Part shown: piece by piece, positions 49,754-58,955 of the stretch
Numbering within the stretch: position 1 is the first letter of the stretch
Layout: each line of letters opens with the position of its first letter
NCBI GenBank assembly: GCA_937890765.1
Contig: CALADQ010000025.1
Coordinates: 1 to 62,470, forward strand
From: an uncultured Candidatus Neoarthromitus sp.
GTDB taxonomy: Bacteria; Bacillota; Clostridia; Clostridiales; Clostridiaceae
Length of the DNA: 62,470 nt
Reading direction: 5' to 3'
Program-made: the position numbers and the translations under genes
The notes under the pieces: model-generated
Databases searched by the model: none
What the model was told of the DNA's origin: nothing
The model's input: the letters and a program-made list of their open reading frames with translations, nothing else

Positions 49754-50911
49754 CTATTGAGCTTCTGAACTTTTTTGAACTTTAATACCAATGTCTTCTT
49801 CAATAACAAAAGACATTTTTAAATTAAGTTTATTTCCCACAATTTCATCTTTAACTAACACACCGACTATTGTATCAGTTTGTTTTAAATTTTGTTTCAC
49901 ATACTTGGTGTAATGTTCTATCAAACTTTTCTTTACGTTTTCAGAATCAAGAGAGTAAGATGATTTATCTATCTCATAGTATATATTTTTTTTAATGAAT
50001 TTACTATCACAACTAACTCTTTCAAAATTTTCAAACTCGTCTTTATATTTTTTGAAAAATAATTTTTTGCCAGCAAACTCTATGTAATATTCATTAACCT
50101 TATCCTTAGTATTTACACTTTTCGTTCCTTCTAATTCAATTACTTCTTCAAATTCCAAGAAAGTTTTTGCAATTACACTCCCTATTGGAGGAACTTCGTA
50201 AGTTCCATTTTCTTTTCCTTGATAACCCTCTATCAATACATCTCCTTTCTTAACTATGTTTCCCTTTTCAACAACAGCAGTTCCCGATTGAGTATATATT
50301 CTAACTATTTCGCCATCTTTTCCTGCAACTATTTTGCCTAAAGATTCATCTATTTCAATGACAGGAGGACTAAAACTTTCCACAACTTCTATTTGCAAAG
50401 TTGAACCTTGAACTCTAACCTTTGACCAAAGAACATTTTTATTTTTATCGATTAGCTGTTCTTCTAAAAAATCTGTATCAATTTTGTGTTTCAACATTCC
50501 TTTATGAACACCAAGCTCTTTTATAACTTGTCTAACTTCATAAGGAGAAATATGTTTATCACCAACTATATCTATTTTCCAAATAAACATTGAAAGAAAC
50601 AAAATTATTCCTAAAGAAACACCAACTCCAAAAGCCAAAGTCAAATAAGCTTTAAAATTTAAAACCAATCCTAAAATTTTCGAAACTTTCACAACGCTCA
50701 AATTGCTATTTGTTTCATCACAGATTTTTTTAATTTCAGAAAAATTTTCAGAATTTACAATCAGAGATATCGTATATAAATTTTCCCTGTTTACATTAAC
50801 GACTTTTATATTACGTTTCCAAATAATATTTAAAATTTGTTCTGGAACTTTAGTTATGATTTTTAATTTCATTTTACCATTTATAAATGAAACTTTATCA
50901 TAATTTTTCAT
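49754..50911 (-). CDS. yqfD: Sporulation protein YqfD
   Basis: A 385-residue YqfD-family sporulation protein. N-terminal domain (about 1-85), one membrane helix (about 93-113, AYLTLAFGVGVSLGIILFLS), a POTRA-like segment (IVGDKHISPYEVRQVIKELG), then an extracytoplasmic domain with IVAGKDGEIVRIYTQSGTAV. It is found only in endospore formers. It overlaps yqfC by 14 bases and begins the yqfC-yqfD-pgpH-ybeY run. Confidence 0.92.
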   Translation of the reverse strand: MKNYDKVSFINGKMKLKIITKVPEQILNIIWKRNIKVVNVNRENLYTISLIVNSENFSEIKKICDETNSNLSVVKVSKILGLVLNFKAYLTLAFGVGVSLGIILFLSMFIWKIDIVGDKHISPYEVRQVIKELGVHKGMLKHKIDTDFLEEQLIDKNKNVLWSKVRVQGSTLQIEVVESFSPPVIEIDESLGKIVAGKDGEIVRIYTQSGTAVVEKGNIVKKGDVLIEGYQGKENGTYEVPPIGSVIAKTFLEFEEVIELEGTKSVNTKDKVNEYYIEFAGKKLFFKKYKDEFENFERVSCDSKFIKKNIYYEIDKSSYSLDSENVKKSLIEHYTKYVKQNLKQTDTIVGVLVKDEIVGNKLNLKMSFVIEEDIGIKVQKSSEAQ

Positions 50912-51194
50912 AACTTACCCCCTCGAAAACTCCTTTTAATTTTAAAGTTTTTCCTGAGATATAAACTATCGTAAATTTAGTTCCCTTTATATTAAAAAGT
51001 CCTCCATCAACTTTTAAAACAATTTCATTTTCTTTAAACGTCAAAATGCCTCTGTGATTTTCCACAGTTATAAATTCATCTTCTTCTATAACAACTTTAT
51101 AAGAATTCTTTACTAATTCTCTTGGAAGCTCTAATTTATTAATCATAGCATCCTTAATATCTCCAACAAATTTTTGCATTCCATTCTCCTCCAA
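50898..51194 (-). CDS. yqfC: Sporulation protein YqfC
   Basis: A 98-residue YqfC-family protein with the family start of a basic helix (GDIKDAMINKLELPRELVKN) and the YabP/YqfC beta core VVIEEDEFITVENHRGILTF, ENEIVLKVDGG. In Bacillus it is a sigma-E-type sporulation gene. AGGAGG precedes ATG 51194. First gene of the large operon to era; mutS2 ends just upstream at its own terminator. Confidence 0.92.
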   Translation of the reverse strand: MEENGMQKFVGDIKDAMINKLELPRELVKNSYKVVIEEDEFITVENHRGILTFKENEIVLKVDGGLFNIKGTKFTIVYISGKTLKLKGVFEGVSYEKL

Positions 51195-51232
51195 AACTAT
51201 TTATAAAAAATTTTATGATTAAAAAAAAAAAA

Positions 51233-51260
51233 AAGAACTCAATAAAATAATTGAGTTCTT
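51233..51260 (-). terminator. Terminator of mutS2
   Basis: AAGAACTCAA pairs perfectly with TTGAGTTCTT around an 8-base loop, followed on the minus strand by an unbroken run of 13 or more T. Confidence 0.9.
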
Positions 51261-51272
51261 CAAAATATTTTT

Positions 51273-53630
51273 TTATTTTATATAAACAACAGTAACTCCA
51301 TGTCCACCTTCGTTGTAATCACCAAGTCTATAAGATTTAACATGAACATGTGTTCTAAGCAAATCTGTTATTGATTTTCTCAACGCACCCGTTCCTTTTC
51401 CGTGTATTATTGAAACTTCATTAAGCCCGCACACAAAAGCATCATCTAAATATTTATCAACTTCATTCACAGCTCCCAAAGTGTCCATTCCTCTTAAATC
51501 AATGCTCGTTGATATAGAACTCGTTTTAAGTTTCATATCTTTCTTAACATTTTTATTTTTTACAGAAGAATGTGTTGATGTTTCGAGTTCAGAAACGTGA
51601 ACATTTAATTTCAAAACGCCTGCTTGAACAATTACTTCTCCTTTTGAATCAGGATTATTAATTAAAACTACATTTTGTCCTATCCTTTTCAAGAAAGCAT
51701 TCATTCCAGATTTAAATCCTAGATTTGTATCTTTATTTAAATTTATTTTGCGTTGATGTTCTTTCAATTTATTTTTTTCATCAATATCCTTTTTCATTTC
51801 ACGGCGAGCTGCCTCTAAATCTTTTATTCCTTTGGAATTCACACCATTCATTTCTAATTCGTTTATTGTTTTCAAAATATAATCTAATTGTTCCTTCGTT
51901 TCGCTTATTATTTTTTCAGATTCAGCTTGAGCATCTTTGATAATTTTGTCTCTCTCATTATGAATTTTTTCAAGACGATTTTTCAATTTTTCATTTAAAA
52001 TTTTGTTTTCCTCACGTAAAATTTTGATTTCTTCATTGTTCTTAGTTGCTTGAGAATTTTTCTCTTCCAAAGATTTAATTATCTCTTCAATTTTAATCGT
52101 ATCACCAGATAAATATTTATTTGCATTTTGTATAATCGAATCGTCCATCCCCAAAGCTTTCGAAATTATAAACGCATTTGATTTTCCTGGTATACCCACG
52201 TTCAATCTGTATGTAGGCTTCAATGTTTCAACATCAAATTCAACGCAAGCATTCTCAACATTTTGAGAATTTATTGCATAGGTTTTAAGTTGACTATAAT
52301 GCGTCGTCGCCATAATCTTGCAATTTTTATTCATAAAATGTTCTATTAAAGATATGGCCAACGCCGAACCTTCTTCAGGATCAGTACCAGAACCAACCTC
52401 ATCTAGGAGAATTAAATTTTTGTTTTTTAAATTTTTCAATATGCCCACAATATTTTGCACATGAGAAGAAAAGGTAGATAAACTTTGTTCTATGCTTTGC
52501 TTGTCTCCAATATCTCCAAAAATTTCATCTAAAAACATAACTTGACTTCCTTCATAAGCTGGTATGAACATACCACTTAAAGCCATAACATGAATTAATC
52601 CCAAAGTTTTTAACGCAACAGTCTTTCCTCCCGTATTAGGCCCAGTTATTATAATTGCTTTTCTATTTTTTGAAAAATCCAAAGTCAAAGGCACAACTTT
52701 CTTTTCATCTATCAAAGGATGACGAGCAGAAATTAAATATACATCTTCATTTTCATTTACGATTGGCCTTACAGAATCAGATTCATTTGCATACATCGCC
52801 TTACTAAAAACAAATTCAAGAAAATAAATATTTTTTACGCTCAACTTTATGTAATCAAAATTATCTTGTATCTTTTCGCATATGTTTCTTAAAATTCTTT
52901 CAATCTCCCTCTTTTCATTTTCAATAAGCTCATTCATTTCATTATTTAAATTTACGAGCGTTATTGGTTCGATGAAATAAGTTGAACCTGATGCACTTTG
53001 ATTGTGAATAATACCTTGAACTTGAGATTTATATTCTGCTTTTACAGGTATGCAATATCTATCTCCCCTAATCGTAAAAACATTATCTTGAAGGAATTTT
53101 CCATAAGATTTCATAACTTCAGAAAGTTTATTTTTAATTGAGGAAGCTTTGCCTCTAAGCTCTTTTCTAATTTTGAATAAATTTTCGCTAGCAAAATCAC
53201 TTATCTCTTCGCTATCAACTATGGATTTAAAAATTAAATCTTCCAAAAACTTAAAAACATAAACATTGTCATGATAAAATTTCAAATGCTTAACTTCTTT
53301 TTGCGATAAATATGTTTTAATGTTCCTTAAACATTTTAAAGTTGTCCCTATTTTGTAAATTTCCAAAACAGTTATAACTCCGCTTTTATAAATTTTATCC
53401 ATGGATTCTAAAACGTCACTAAGTCCAAAAAAATCTGGAAAACCAAATTCTTTAACGAAACTCAACGCTTCTTCAGCTTCATTTAAATTTTTATCAACTT
53501 CTTCCAAAGAAGAAAAGGGTCTTAAATTATGTATTAAAGATTTTGCATTTTCCGTTTTTGCATATTTAACTATCTTTTGTCTAACTTTGTCAAACTCAAG
53601 CAAATTTAAAATTCCAGAGTTCATTTTCAA
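51273..53630 (-). CDS. mutS2: MutS2 (recombination control / ribosome rescue ATPase)
   Basis: A 785-residue MutS2. MutS core and clamp occupy about 1-300; Walker A is IIITGPNTGGKTVALKTLGL, Walker B LILLDEVGSGTDPEEGSALA; a long Lys/Glu coiled coil (about 510-630) follows; the C-terminal Smr nuclease domain (about 700-785) reads SIDLRGMDTLGAVNEVDKYL and SIIHGKGTGALRKSI. It suppresses homologous recombination and, in Bacillus, splits collided ribosomes. Monocistronic. Confidence 0.96.
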   Translation of the reverse strand: MKMNSGILNLLEFDKVRQKIVKYAKTENAKSLIHNLRPFSSLEEVDKNLNEAEEALSFVKEFGFPDFFGLSDVLESMDKIYKSGVITVLEIYKIGTTLKCLRNIKTYLSQKEVKHLKFYHDNVYVFKFLEDLIFKSIVDSEEISDFASENLFKIRKELRGKASSIKNKLSEVMKSYGKFLQDNVFTIRGDRYCIPVKAEYKSQVQGIIHNQSASGSTYFIEPITLVNLNNEMNELIENEKREIERILRNICEKIQDNFDYIKLSVKNIYFLEFVFSKAMYANESDSVRPIVNENEDVYLISARHPLIDEKKVVPLTLDFSKNRKAIIITGPNTGGKTVALKTLGLIHVMALSGMFIPAYEGSQVMFLDEIFGDIGDKQSIEQSLSTFSSHVQNIVGILKNLKNKNLILLDEVGSGTDPEEGSALAISLIEHFMNKNCKIMATTHYSQLKTYAINSQNVENACVEFDVETLKPTYRLNVGIPGKSNAFIISKALGMDDSIIQNANKYLSGDTIKIEEIIKSLEEKNSQATKNNEEIKILREENKILNEKLKNRLEKIHNERDKIIKDAQAESEKIISETKEQLDYILKTINELEMNGVNSKGIKDLEAARREMKKDIDEKNKLKEHQRKINLNKDTNLGFKSGMNAFLKRIGQNVVLINNPDSKGEVIVQAGVLKLNVHVSELETSTHSSVKNKNVKKDMKLKTSSISTSIDLRGMDTLGAVNEVDKYLDDAFVCGLNEVSIIHGKGTGALRKSITDLLRTHVHVKSYRLGDYNEGGHGVTVVYIK

Positions 53631-53722
53631 TAATCACTCCTAAATAAACTGTATTTCTTCAACAATACATTCAAAAAACATTCTAACACACATTGAAAAA
53701 TCTTTTCAAATAAAACAAAAAA

Positions 53723-53746
53723 GCAAGATATGAAAATATATCTTGC
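53723..53746 (-). terminator. Terminator of the secreted-protein gene
   Basis: GCAAGATAT pairs perfectly with ATATCTTGC around a 6-base loop, followed on the minus strand by TTTTTTG. Confidence 0.85.
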
Positions 53747-53768
53747 CTTTAATTTCTTTCAATATAAT

Positions 53769-55428
53769 TTATTTTGTTAAACCCGATACTGTTTTACTAA
53801 TGCTCGAAGCTCCACTAACAATTGGAGAACCATATCTCTGATAAACTTTAGCAAGTTTTCTAAGTTTTCCTCTTATCTTACTAGAAATTCCTTCGTACTT
53901 GACAACTTCTCCCAAATAATATTTTCCATCAGGAGATAAAATTATTTCTCTCCATAATCCATCTTCAAGTTGATATGCTAAAGTCTTTTCACTTCCATCT
54001 TCTAAAACCATTTTTTGTGGAATTATTTTTTTAGTATCTCCATCTCTGTTTACAGCTTGTATAACAATTTCTGTATTCATTTCTTCAAAAACTTTCGCTT
54101 CCTCATCACTTAAAATATAACTATATATTTTTGCCGACGAATTAACTTCTAAAACTTTTGCTTCTTTGTCTCCTTGCTTTACAAAATATTCTTCAAAATC
54201 CTTTTCACCAATTTTTCGTTGTCTTGAATAAATAACTTTCTCAATATAATTTTCCGTTCCTGCTAATTTAAAATATCCAACACCGTGAACTGTAGGCTCT
54301 TTTTCCTCATCCTTATCATTTACATTTTGCACTCCCATGCTATTCATCTTTAAAGATTTCCTAAGTGTGCTTTTATTTATTTCAAATCCCTCAGCACCTT
54401 CTCTAATTGAAATTTGTTTAGGTCTTGCGCCTTGTCTTTCATAATCATCACTAGAAGATTGCAAACCGCTTGACGCTCTCAAACTTTGTGAAGTAGACGA
54501 ACCTTGTTCTAAAGACAACGATTTAAATTTTGTAGAAATACTTTCAGACGATTCCGAAGTTTGTGAAATTAAATCTTTACGAATATCTCTCAGTTTAGTT
54601 TCAATATGTTTACTAAGATTCTCATAATTTTTATTGAGCCAAAAATCAAAATCCTTATTTCCATCATCTGAAAAATCTGCAGAAAATAAAGTAAAGGCAT
54701 TTTTATGTGAAAGATCATCATTTGGTTTAAAATCCTTTAGACTTTTAACATCTTTTAATCCTATTAAATCTCTTGAATACATCGAAGCCAAATTTAAAAA
54801 TCCCAATTCATTCTCATTATAATTTTTATTTTCTCCAGTCAGTCCTCTCAAATCTCTTAAAAAAATTTTGGACATACGCTCATATTGCTCAGACGTATCT
54901 TTCATTTCTCCGATTTTAATTTCAGACCTTGAATTAACTTTTAAAACTTCAAACAATCCATTATACTCAGTGTCATTTGCAACAAATCCTGATTCAGTTA
55001 TAGAACCTTTAGGAACCTTAAAATTTCCAGGTCTATCATCGCTACTAACAATTGGATAAAAACTATTTTCATCACTAATGTAATAATATCCTTTGAGTTT
55101 AAGTTTTTTACACTTGATCAACTCCAATGCATCCTTTAACGGAAGCTCCCTTGGAGTTTGCGCAAGAAATGACATGAATTTTGGTTTATTTTCATTAAAC
55201 AAATCAATGTTTTTTGCTATTGCATCATGATTAACGCCTGTTGAAGAACTTTGAAAAAACTTTTTAACAAGCGAACTTGATTTTGCTCCTCGTGGAAATT
55301 TCCCTGCAACAGTGATTATAGCATTGCTGTAGCTCCTTACCCCCCATTGCACAAACAGGAATTTCACTAAGTAAAATCATGGAAGGAACCATAAAGCAAA
55401 AGGAAATCCTTCTAAAATCTTTTATCAT
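53769..55428 (-). pseudogene. Secreted protein of unknown function, off-frame at a run of six G
   Basis: ATG 55428 opens a frame with a clear Sec signal peptide (MIKDFRRISFCFMVPSMILL, ending PVCA-M), but the frame does not continue into the body of the protein. The long body (about 520 residues, to TAA 53769) lies in another frame, and the two meet at six G on the minus strand (55340-55345). Removing one G would join them: signal peptide, AMGVRSYSNAIITVAGKFPR and onward. The body has no domain I recognise; it is charged, with a Ser-rich middle (about 270-310), beta-rich C-terminal third (EKVIYSRQRKIGEKDFEEYF) and basic end. It may be a phase-variable or recently broken exported effector, or a sequencing error. 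Own promoter and terminator. Confidence 0.7.
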
Positions 55429-55512
55429 TTTGTACCCCTACAACAAATTTTTAATTTGAAACTACATATTTAAAATTATTATTAAGAAAATTTTAACATA
55501 CGTCTAATATTT

Positions 55513-55548
55513 TGTGAATTATTTAAATTCACAGCTATAAAATTTCAA
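55513..55548 (-). promoter_or_regulatory. Promoter with overlapping palindrome upstream of the secreted-protein gene
   Basis: On the minus strand TTGAAA (55543-55548), 17 bases, TAAATA (55520-55525). A 21-base palindrome, TGTGAATT-N5-AATTCACA (55513-55533), sits across the -10 element, as an operator would. The leader to ATG 55428 would be about 85 bases. Confidence 0.4.
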
Positions 55549-55713
55549 AATGTTTTTTAAAAAATAAAATATAATCGATTGCATTAAACACAAAAAATTT
55601 TTATATAAATATTTTTTCATTTACAGATTTTGAATATTAAAATTTATGTATACATTTTCAAAATGATTTTATCATTTTAACAAAATTGTATAAATTTAAA
55701 AAGGTTTAAACTA

Positions 55714-55742
55714 TTGAAATTTTTTATTTAGTAATATATAAT
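55714..55742 (+). promoter_or_regulatory. Promoter of a possible non-coding RNA
   Basis: TTGAAA (55714-55719), 17 bases, TATAAT (55737-55742). Transcription would start near 55749 and run through several hairpins to the terminator at 56005-56039. Confidence 0.5.
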
Positions 55743-55928
55743 TAATGACGTTCGTAGAAACATTAACACTTGTCCGTAGTGTTTTGTTTTAATTTGAAAG
55801 TTACATAATTCATGTTTCTTTCAATGTTTGTAATGTTTTAAAAATTCATAGTTTTAGCACTTTTTATAAGTGTTTCATTTATTAGTCGTTTTTATTGACT
55901 AACTCCTTTATTATTTGTTATTTATTAT

Positions 55929-55964
55929 GTCGCACCTTTTTCATAAAAGGTGCGTGGATTGAAT
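55929..55964 (+). CRISPR. Single type I-C-like CRISPR repeat, no array and no cas genes
   Basis: A 36-base element opens GTCGCACC, forms the stem GCACC(TTT)/(AAA)GGTGC around a TTCAT loop, and closes GGTGCGTGGATTGAAT. Type I-C repeats have the same plan: GTCGCxxC, short hairpin, then GCGTGGATTGAAAT or -AAAC; here the stem is longer and one A is missing at the end. Only CGTGGAT recurs (55974-55980), so there is no second full repeat and no array. No cas gene lies in the window. Probably a solo or decayed repeat. Confidence 0.45.
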
Positions 55965-56004
55965 TAGTATTTACGTGGATACGTTTACTTAACATTTATT
56001 TTTG

Positions 56005-56039
56005 AAAAAGCTCGAATCAGATTTTGGTTTGAGCTTTTT
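56005..56039 (+). terminator. Terminator of the candidate ncRNA
   Basis: AAAAAGCTC pairs with GAGCTTTTT, with partial pairing inside the loop; followed by GTTTTG. Confidence 0.75.
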
Positions 56040-56080
56040 GTTTTGAAAAATTAAGATTCAAATTTTTAAAAAATAATAAA

Positions 56081-56110
56081 ATCGTCCTTTAAAATTTTTT
56101 CAAGGACGAT
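56081..56110 (-). terminator. Terminator of the bce operon
   Basis: ATCGTCCTT pairs perfectly with AAGGACGAT around a 12-base loop; followed on the minus strand by TTTTATTATTTTTT. Lies 23 bases past the bceB stop. Confidence 0.8.
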
Positions 56111-56132
56111 AAAAAATAAGAATTCACTTTTA

Positions 56133-58100
56133 TCATTTAATAATTTTGTAGTATTCTTTCGACGTAATTCCAAAAACAAAAGCATAAAAAATTGAAAATA
56201 CAATTAAAACTAATATCACGCACGTTAAAAATAATTTTGTGTTTGAAAAATTTAACAAGAACAACAATTTGTTTATAACTCTAAACGCAAATGACATATG
56301 AATAAATGCCATAACAAGTGGTACGAAAAACACAATTAGAACTTGTCTTCTTATGGTTGATTTAACTTCTTTGTGACTCATTCCAACTTTTTGCAAAATT
56401 TGATATCTCTCTTTGTCATCAAATCCTTCAGAAATTTGTTTGTAATATATAACTAATGTCGTTGCCATTATTAATAACAATCCTATGAAAACTCCTATGA
56501 ATAAAAATACTCCATACAAAGAATACACAGCTTCAGCAAATATTTGTTTGTTATCAATTAAAACATTAGGTAGACGCGAACCCATATGATTATAAGCATT
56601 TATAATTGCATCATTGTCTTTTCCTTCAACATCAAAATTGAGAAAATAATTCATTATTCTATTTTCATGATTTTTTGTAATTTCATTTATCAAATCCATA
56701 TTTTCTGCAATAAGATAAATTTTTTTATGGAAAGTTAAATAAGGATCTACATTTATAAATCTAAAAACTTCTGAATCGTCCAAAACTTTTTTAACCTTAA
56801 AATTTTTCCCATTAAAATTAATTTCATCATGAGAAAATTTTTCATCCAAAACATAAATTAAAATTTCATCTTCGTTCAATTTGAAATTTGTTTTTTGCAT
56901 TCTGTTGTAATCTGATAACGGAATAATTTTTGTCACGTAAAAATTTTTTGTATCGATAAAATTTTCAAATCGAAAAACATTTTTGTTTAAAGTTGTTCCA
57001 ATTTCGGCGTAATTATATTCAATTGGGTCGATAATTTTTAAATTATTTTTTTCAATTTCATCTTTCACAATTAACCTTATTTCATTTAATTTTTCATCTA
57101 AATTTTCAATTTCTCCATCGTAATATTTATTTACGCCACCGTACACAATTGAAAAATCTTTTGGAAATCTGTTGTTTATGCTTTCATTCATTCCTATGTA
57201 AAGCGAGAAAGTTGTTGAAATTAAAACCAAAACTCCCGTACTCATTATACAAATGTTAGCAAGTCCAACAGCATTTTGTTTCATTCTATAAATGAGAGTG
57301 GACAACGCCAAAAAATTTTTACGCTTATAATAAATTTTTTTGTTCAATTTTAAAATTTTTAAAATCACAATTGTTCCTGAAATGAAAATTAAATACGTTG
57401 CAAACATTACGAGCAACACTGCTATTATAAAAGTTGGTAATGCGTTAATTGGAGATTGTACAATTTGAACTATTGCGTAACCAACTCCCAAAAATATAAA
57501 TCCAATTATACTCATGACCCAATTTGCTTTCGGCTCTTTCTCACCTTTTTTTTCACCTAAAATCAAATCAATTACATTCACAATTCTAGTTTGAAAAACA
57601 TTCCAAACGAGAATAAAAGCAAATATAATTGAAAAAATTGTAAGAGTAAACTTTATTGATTCAACTTCAATTGTAAAAATTAAATCGACCCCTAAGCCAA
57701 TTAATCTTAACAAAATCACAAAAATAAATTTCCCAAATAAAATTCCAACAATTAATCCTACAAAAATTGAAACAATAGAAACTATTAATGATTCCCACAA
57801 TATTAATTGACTTAAATTATTTTTTCCCATTCCCAAAACTTGATAAAGTCCAAATTCTTTTTTCCTCTGTTTAAACAAAAAGCTATTTGTATAAAACAAA
57901 AATATCCCTGAAAAAACAATCGAAACAACCACCGTTAACAATAACAACGCTTTCGTATTTGCTCCAATTTTTTCATTCATGCTAATCATGTGCAAAATAT
58001 AAAACATTCCAACAGACAAAATGGAACTTAAAATGTATGGAAAGTAACTTCGTTTATTATTTTTTATATTTGAAAACGCAAGCTTAAGATATAAATTCAT
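56133..58100 (-). CDS. bceB: Bce-type ABC transporter permease
   Basis: A 655-residue permease of the BceB family (FtsX-like). Ten helices: one, then three (about 50-175), two more pairs around 195-300, a large extracellular domain of about 200 residues (about 310-520), and three at the end. The extracellular domain between helices 7 and 8 is the hallmark and binds peptide antibiotics. With BceA it forms a pump that frees lipid II-cycle targets from bacitracin-like peptides and also signals to the sensor kinase. Starts 2 bases after bceA. Confidence 0.88.
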   Translation of the reverse strand: MNLYLKLAFSNIKNNKRSYFPYILSSILSVGMFYILHMISMNEKIGANTKALLLLTVVVSIVFSGIFLFYTNSFLFKQRKKEFGLYQVLGMGKNNLSQLILWESLIVSIVSIFVGLIVGILFGKFIFVILLRLIGLGVDLIFTIEVESIKFTLTIFSIIFAFILVWNVFQTRIVNVIDLILGEKKGEKEPKANWVMSIIGFIFLGVGYAIVQIVQSPINALPTFIIAVLLVMFATYLIFISGTIVILKILKLNKKIYYKRKNFLALSTLIYRMKQNAVGLANICIMSTGVLVLISTTFSLYIGMNESINNRFPKDFSIVYGGVNKYYDGEIENLDEKLNEIRLIVKDEIEKNNLKIIDPIEYNYAEIGTTLNKNVFRFENFIDTKNFYVTKIIPLSDYNRMQKTNFKLNEDEILIYVLDEKFSHDEINFNGKNFKVKKVLDDSEVFRFINVDPYLTFHKKIYLIAENMDLINEITKNHENRIMNYFLNFDVEGKDNDAIINAYNHMGSRLPNVLIDNKQIFAEAVYSLYGVFLFIGVFIGLLLIMATTLVIYYKQISEGFDDKERYQILQKVGMSHKEVKSTIRRQVLIVFFVPLVMAFIHMSFAFRVINKLLFLLNFSNTKLFLTCVILVLIVFSIFYAFVFGITSKEYYKIIK

Positions 58101-58102
58101 AT

Positions 58103-58855
58103 TTACTCACCCCCAGTTGACAATGCAGTAAATGACATTGAAATTTTTTCGTAAAATTTTTCGTTCGTCATCTTCCCTCTGTAAATTTCATTAAATAATT
58201 CTCCATCTTTTATAAAAATAACTCTGTCTGATGTGCTTGCTGCTTTTATGCTGTGAGTAACCATCAAAATTGTTTGACCGAATTTGTTTATTTCCCTAAA
58301 CAAATCTAAAAGTTCTTGAGATGAACGAGAATCTAATGCACCTGTTGGCTCATCAGCTAGAACCAATTTAGGATTTGTAATTAAAGCTCTTGCAACAGCG
58401 GCACGTTGCTTTTGTCCGCCAGAAACTTCGTAAGGAAATTTTTTTAATATGTCAGTTATTCTAAGATTTTTTGCAATTGGAATTATCTTTTCTCTCATTG
58501 AAGAATAATTTTCTCCCGAAAGAACCAACGGCAAATAAATATTATCTTCCAAGCTAAACGTATCTAACAAATTAAAATCTTGAAACACGAATCCCAAATT
58601 TTTTCGTCTAAACTCTGCCATTTCTTCATTTTTAATTGTTCTTAAATCTTTTCCATCAAGAAAAATATTTCCAGAAGTCGGTTTATCAAAAGAAGCAAGC
58701 ATGTTTAAGAGAGTTGTTTTTCCTGAACCTGATTCACCCATAATTGCAACATACTCACCTTCTTCAACATAAAAACTCAAATTAGAAAGAGCTTGCACTT
58801 TATTTCCGCCTAAGCGAGTGCTATAAACTTTTTTCAGATTTTTAATTTCGAGCAT
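58103..58855 (-). CDS. bceA: Bce-type ABC transporter ATPase
   Basis: A 250-residue ABC ATPase of the MacB/BceA group. Walker A AIMGESGSGKTTLLNMLA, Q-loop FVFQDFNLLDTFSLEDN, signature YEVSGGQKQRAAVARAL, Walker B KLVLADEPTGALDS, and the H-loop ILMVTHSIKAAS. It drives BceB. ATG 58855 follows the kinase gene by 100 bases. Confidence 0.93.
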   Translation of the reverse strand: MLEIKNLKKVYSTRLGGNKVQALSNLSFYVEEGEYVAIMGESGSGKTTLLNMLASFDKPTSGNIFLDGKDLRTIKNEEMAEFRRKNLGFVFQDFNLLDTFSLEDNIYLPLVLSGENYSSMREKIIPIAKNLRITDILKKFPYEVSGGQKQRAAVARALITNPKLVLADEPTGALDSRSSQELLDLFREINKFGQTILMVTHSIKAASTSDRVIFIKDGELFNEIYRGKMTNEKFYEKISMSFTALSTGGE

Positions 58856-58955
58856 TTGTGAATTTTCCCTCCAATAATCTAATTAACTTGGATAAATTAT
58901 AAAATAATTTGCAATTGTGTTTCCATCGATTCAAATTTCAAAAAACTAAAAAACC

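Larger units (their letters stand above)
55749..56039 (+). ncRNA. Candidate structured non-coding RNA
   Basis: About 290 bases without any ORF of note between a good promoter and an intrinsic terminator. Local hairpins include AACACT/AGTGTT near 55770-55788, GCACTT/AAGTGT near 55857-55873, AGTC/GACT near 55883-55900, and a 9-10 bp stem at 55931-55954. The layout does not match the tmRNA, RNase P, SRP or 6S RNAs that I know. The 3' part contains a single type I-C CRISPR-like repeat, so it could be the leader and first repeat of a degenerate CRISPR locus. Inference only. Confidence 0.35.

Noticed and set aside
55929..56039. A CRISPR array
   Set aside because: Only one full repeat is visible; the second CGTGGAT is a 7-base match, so an array is not supported.
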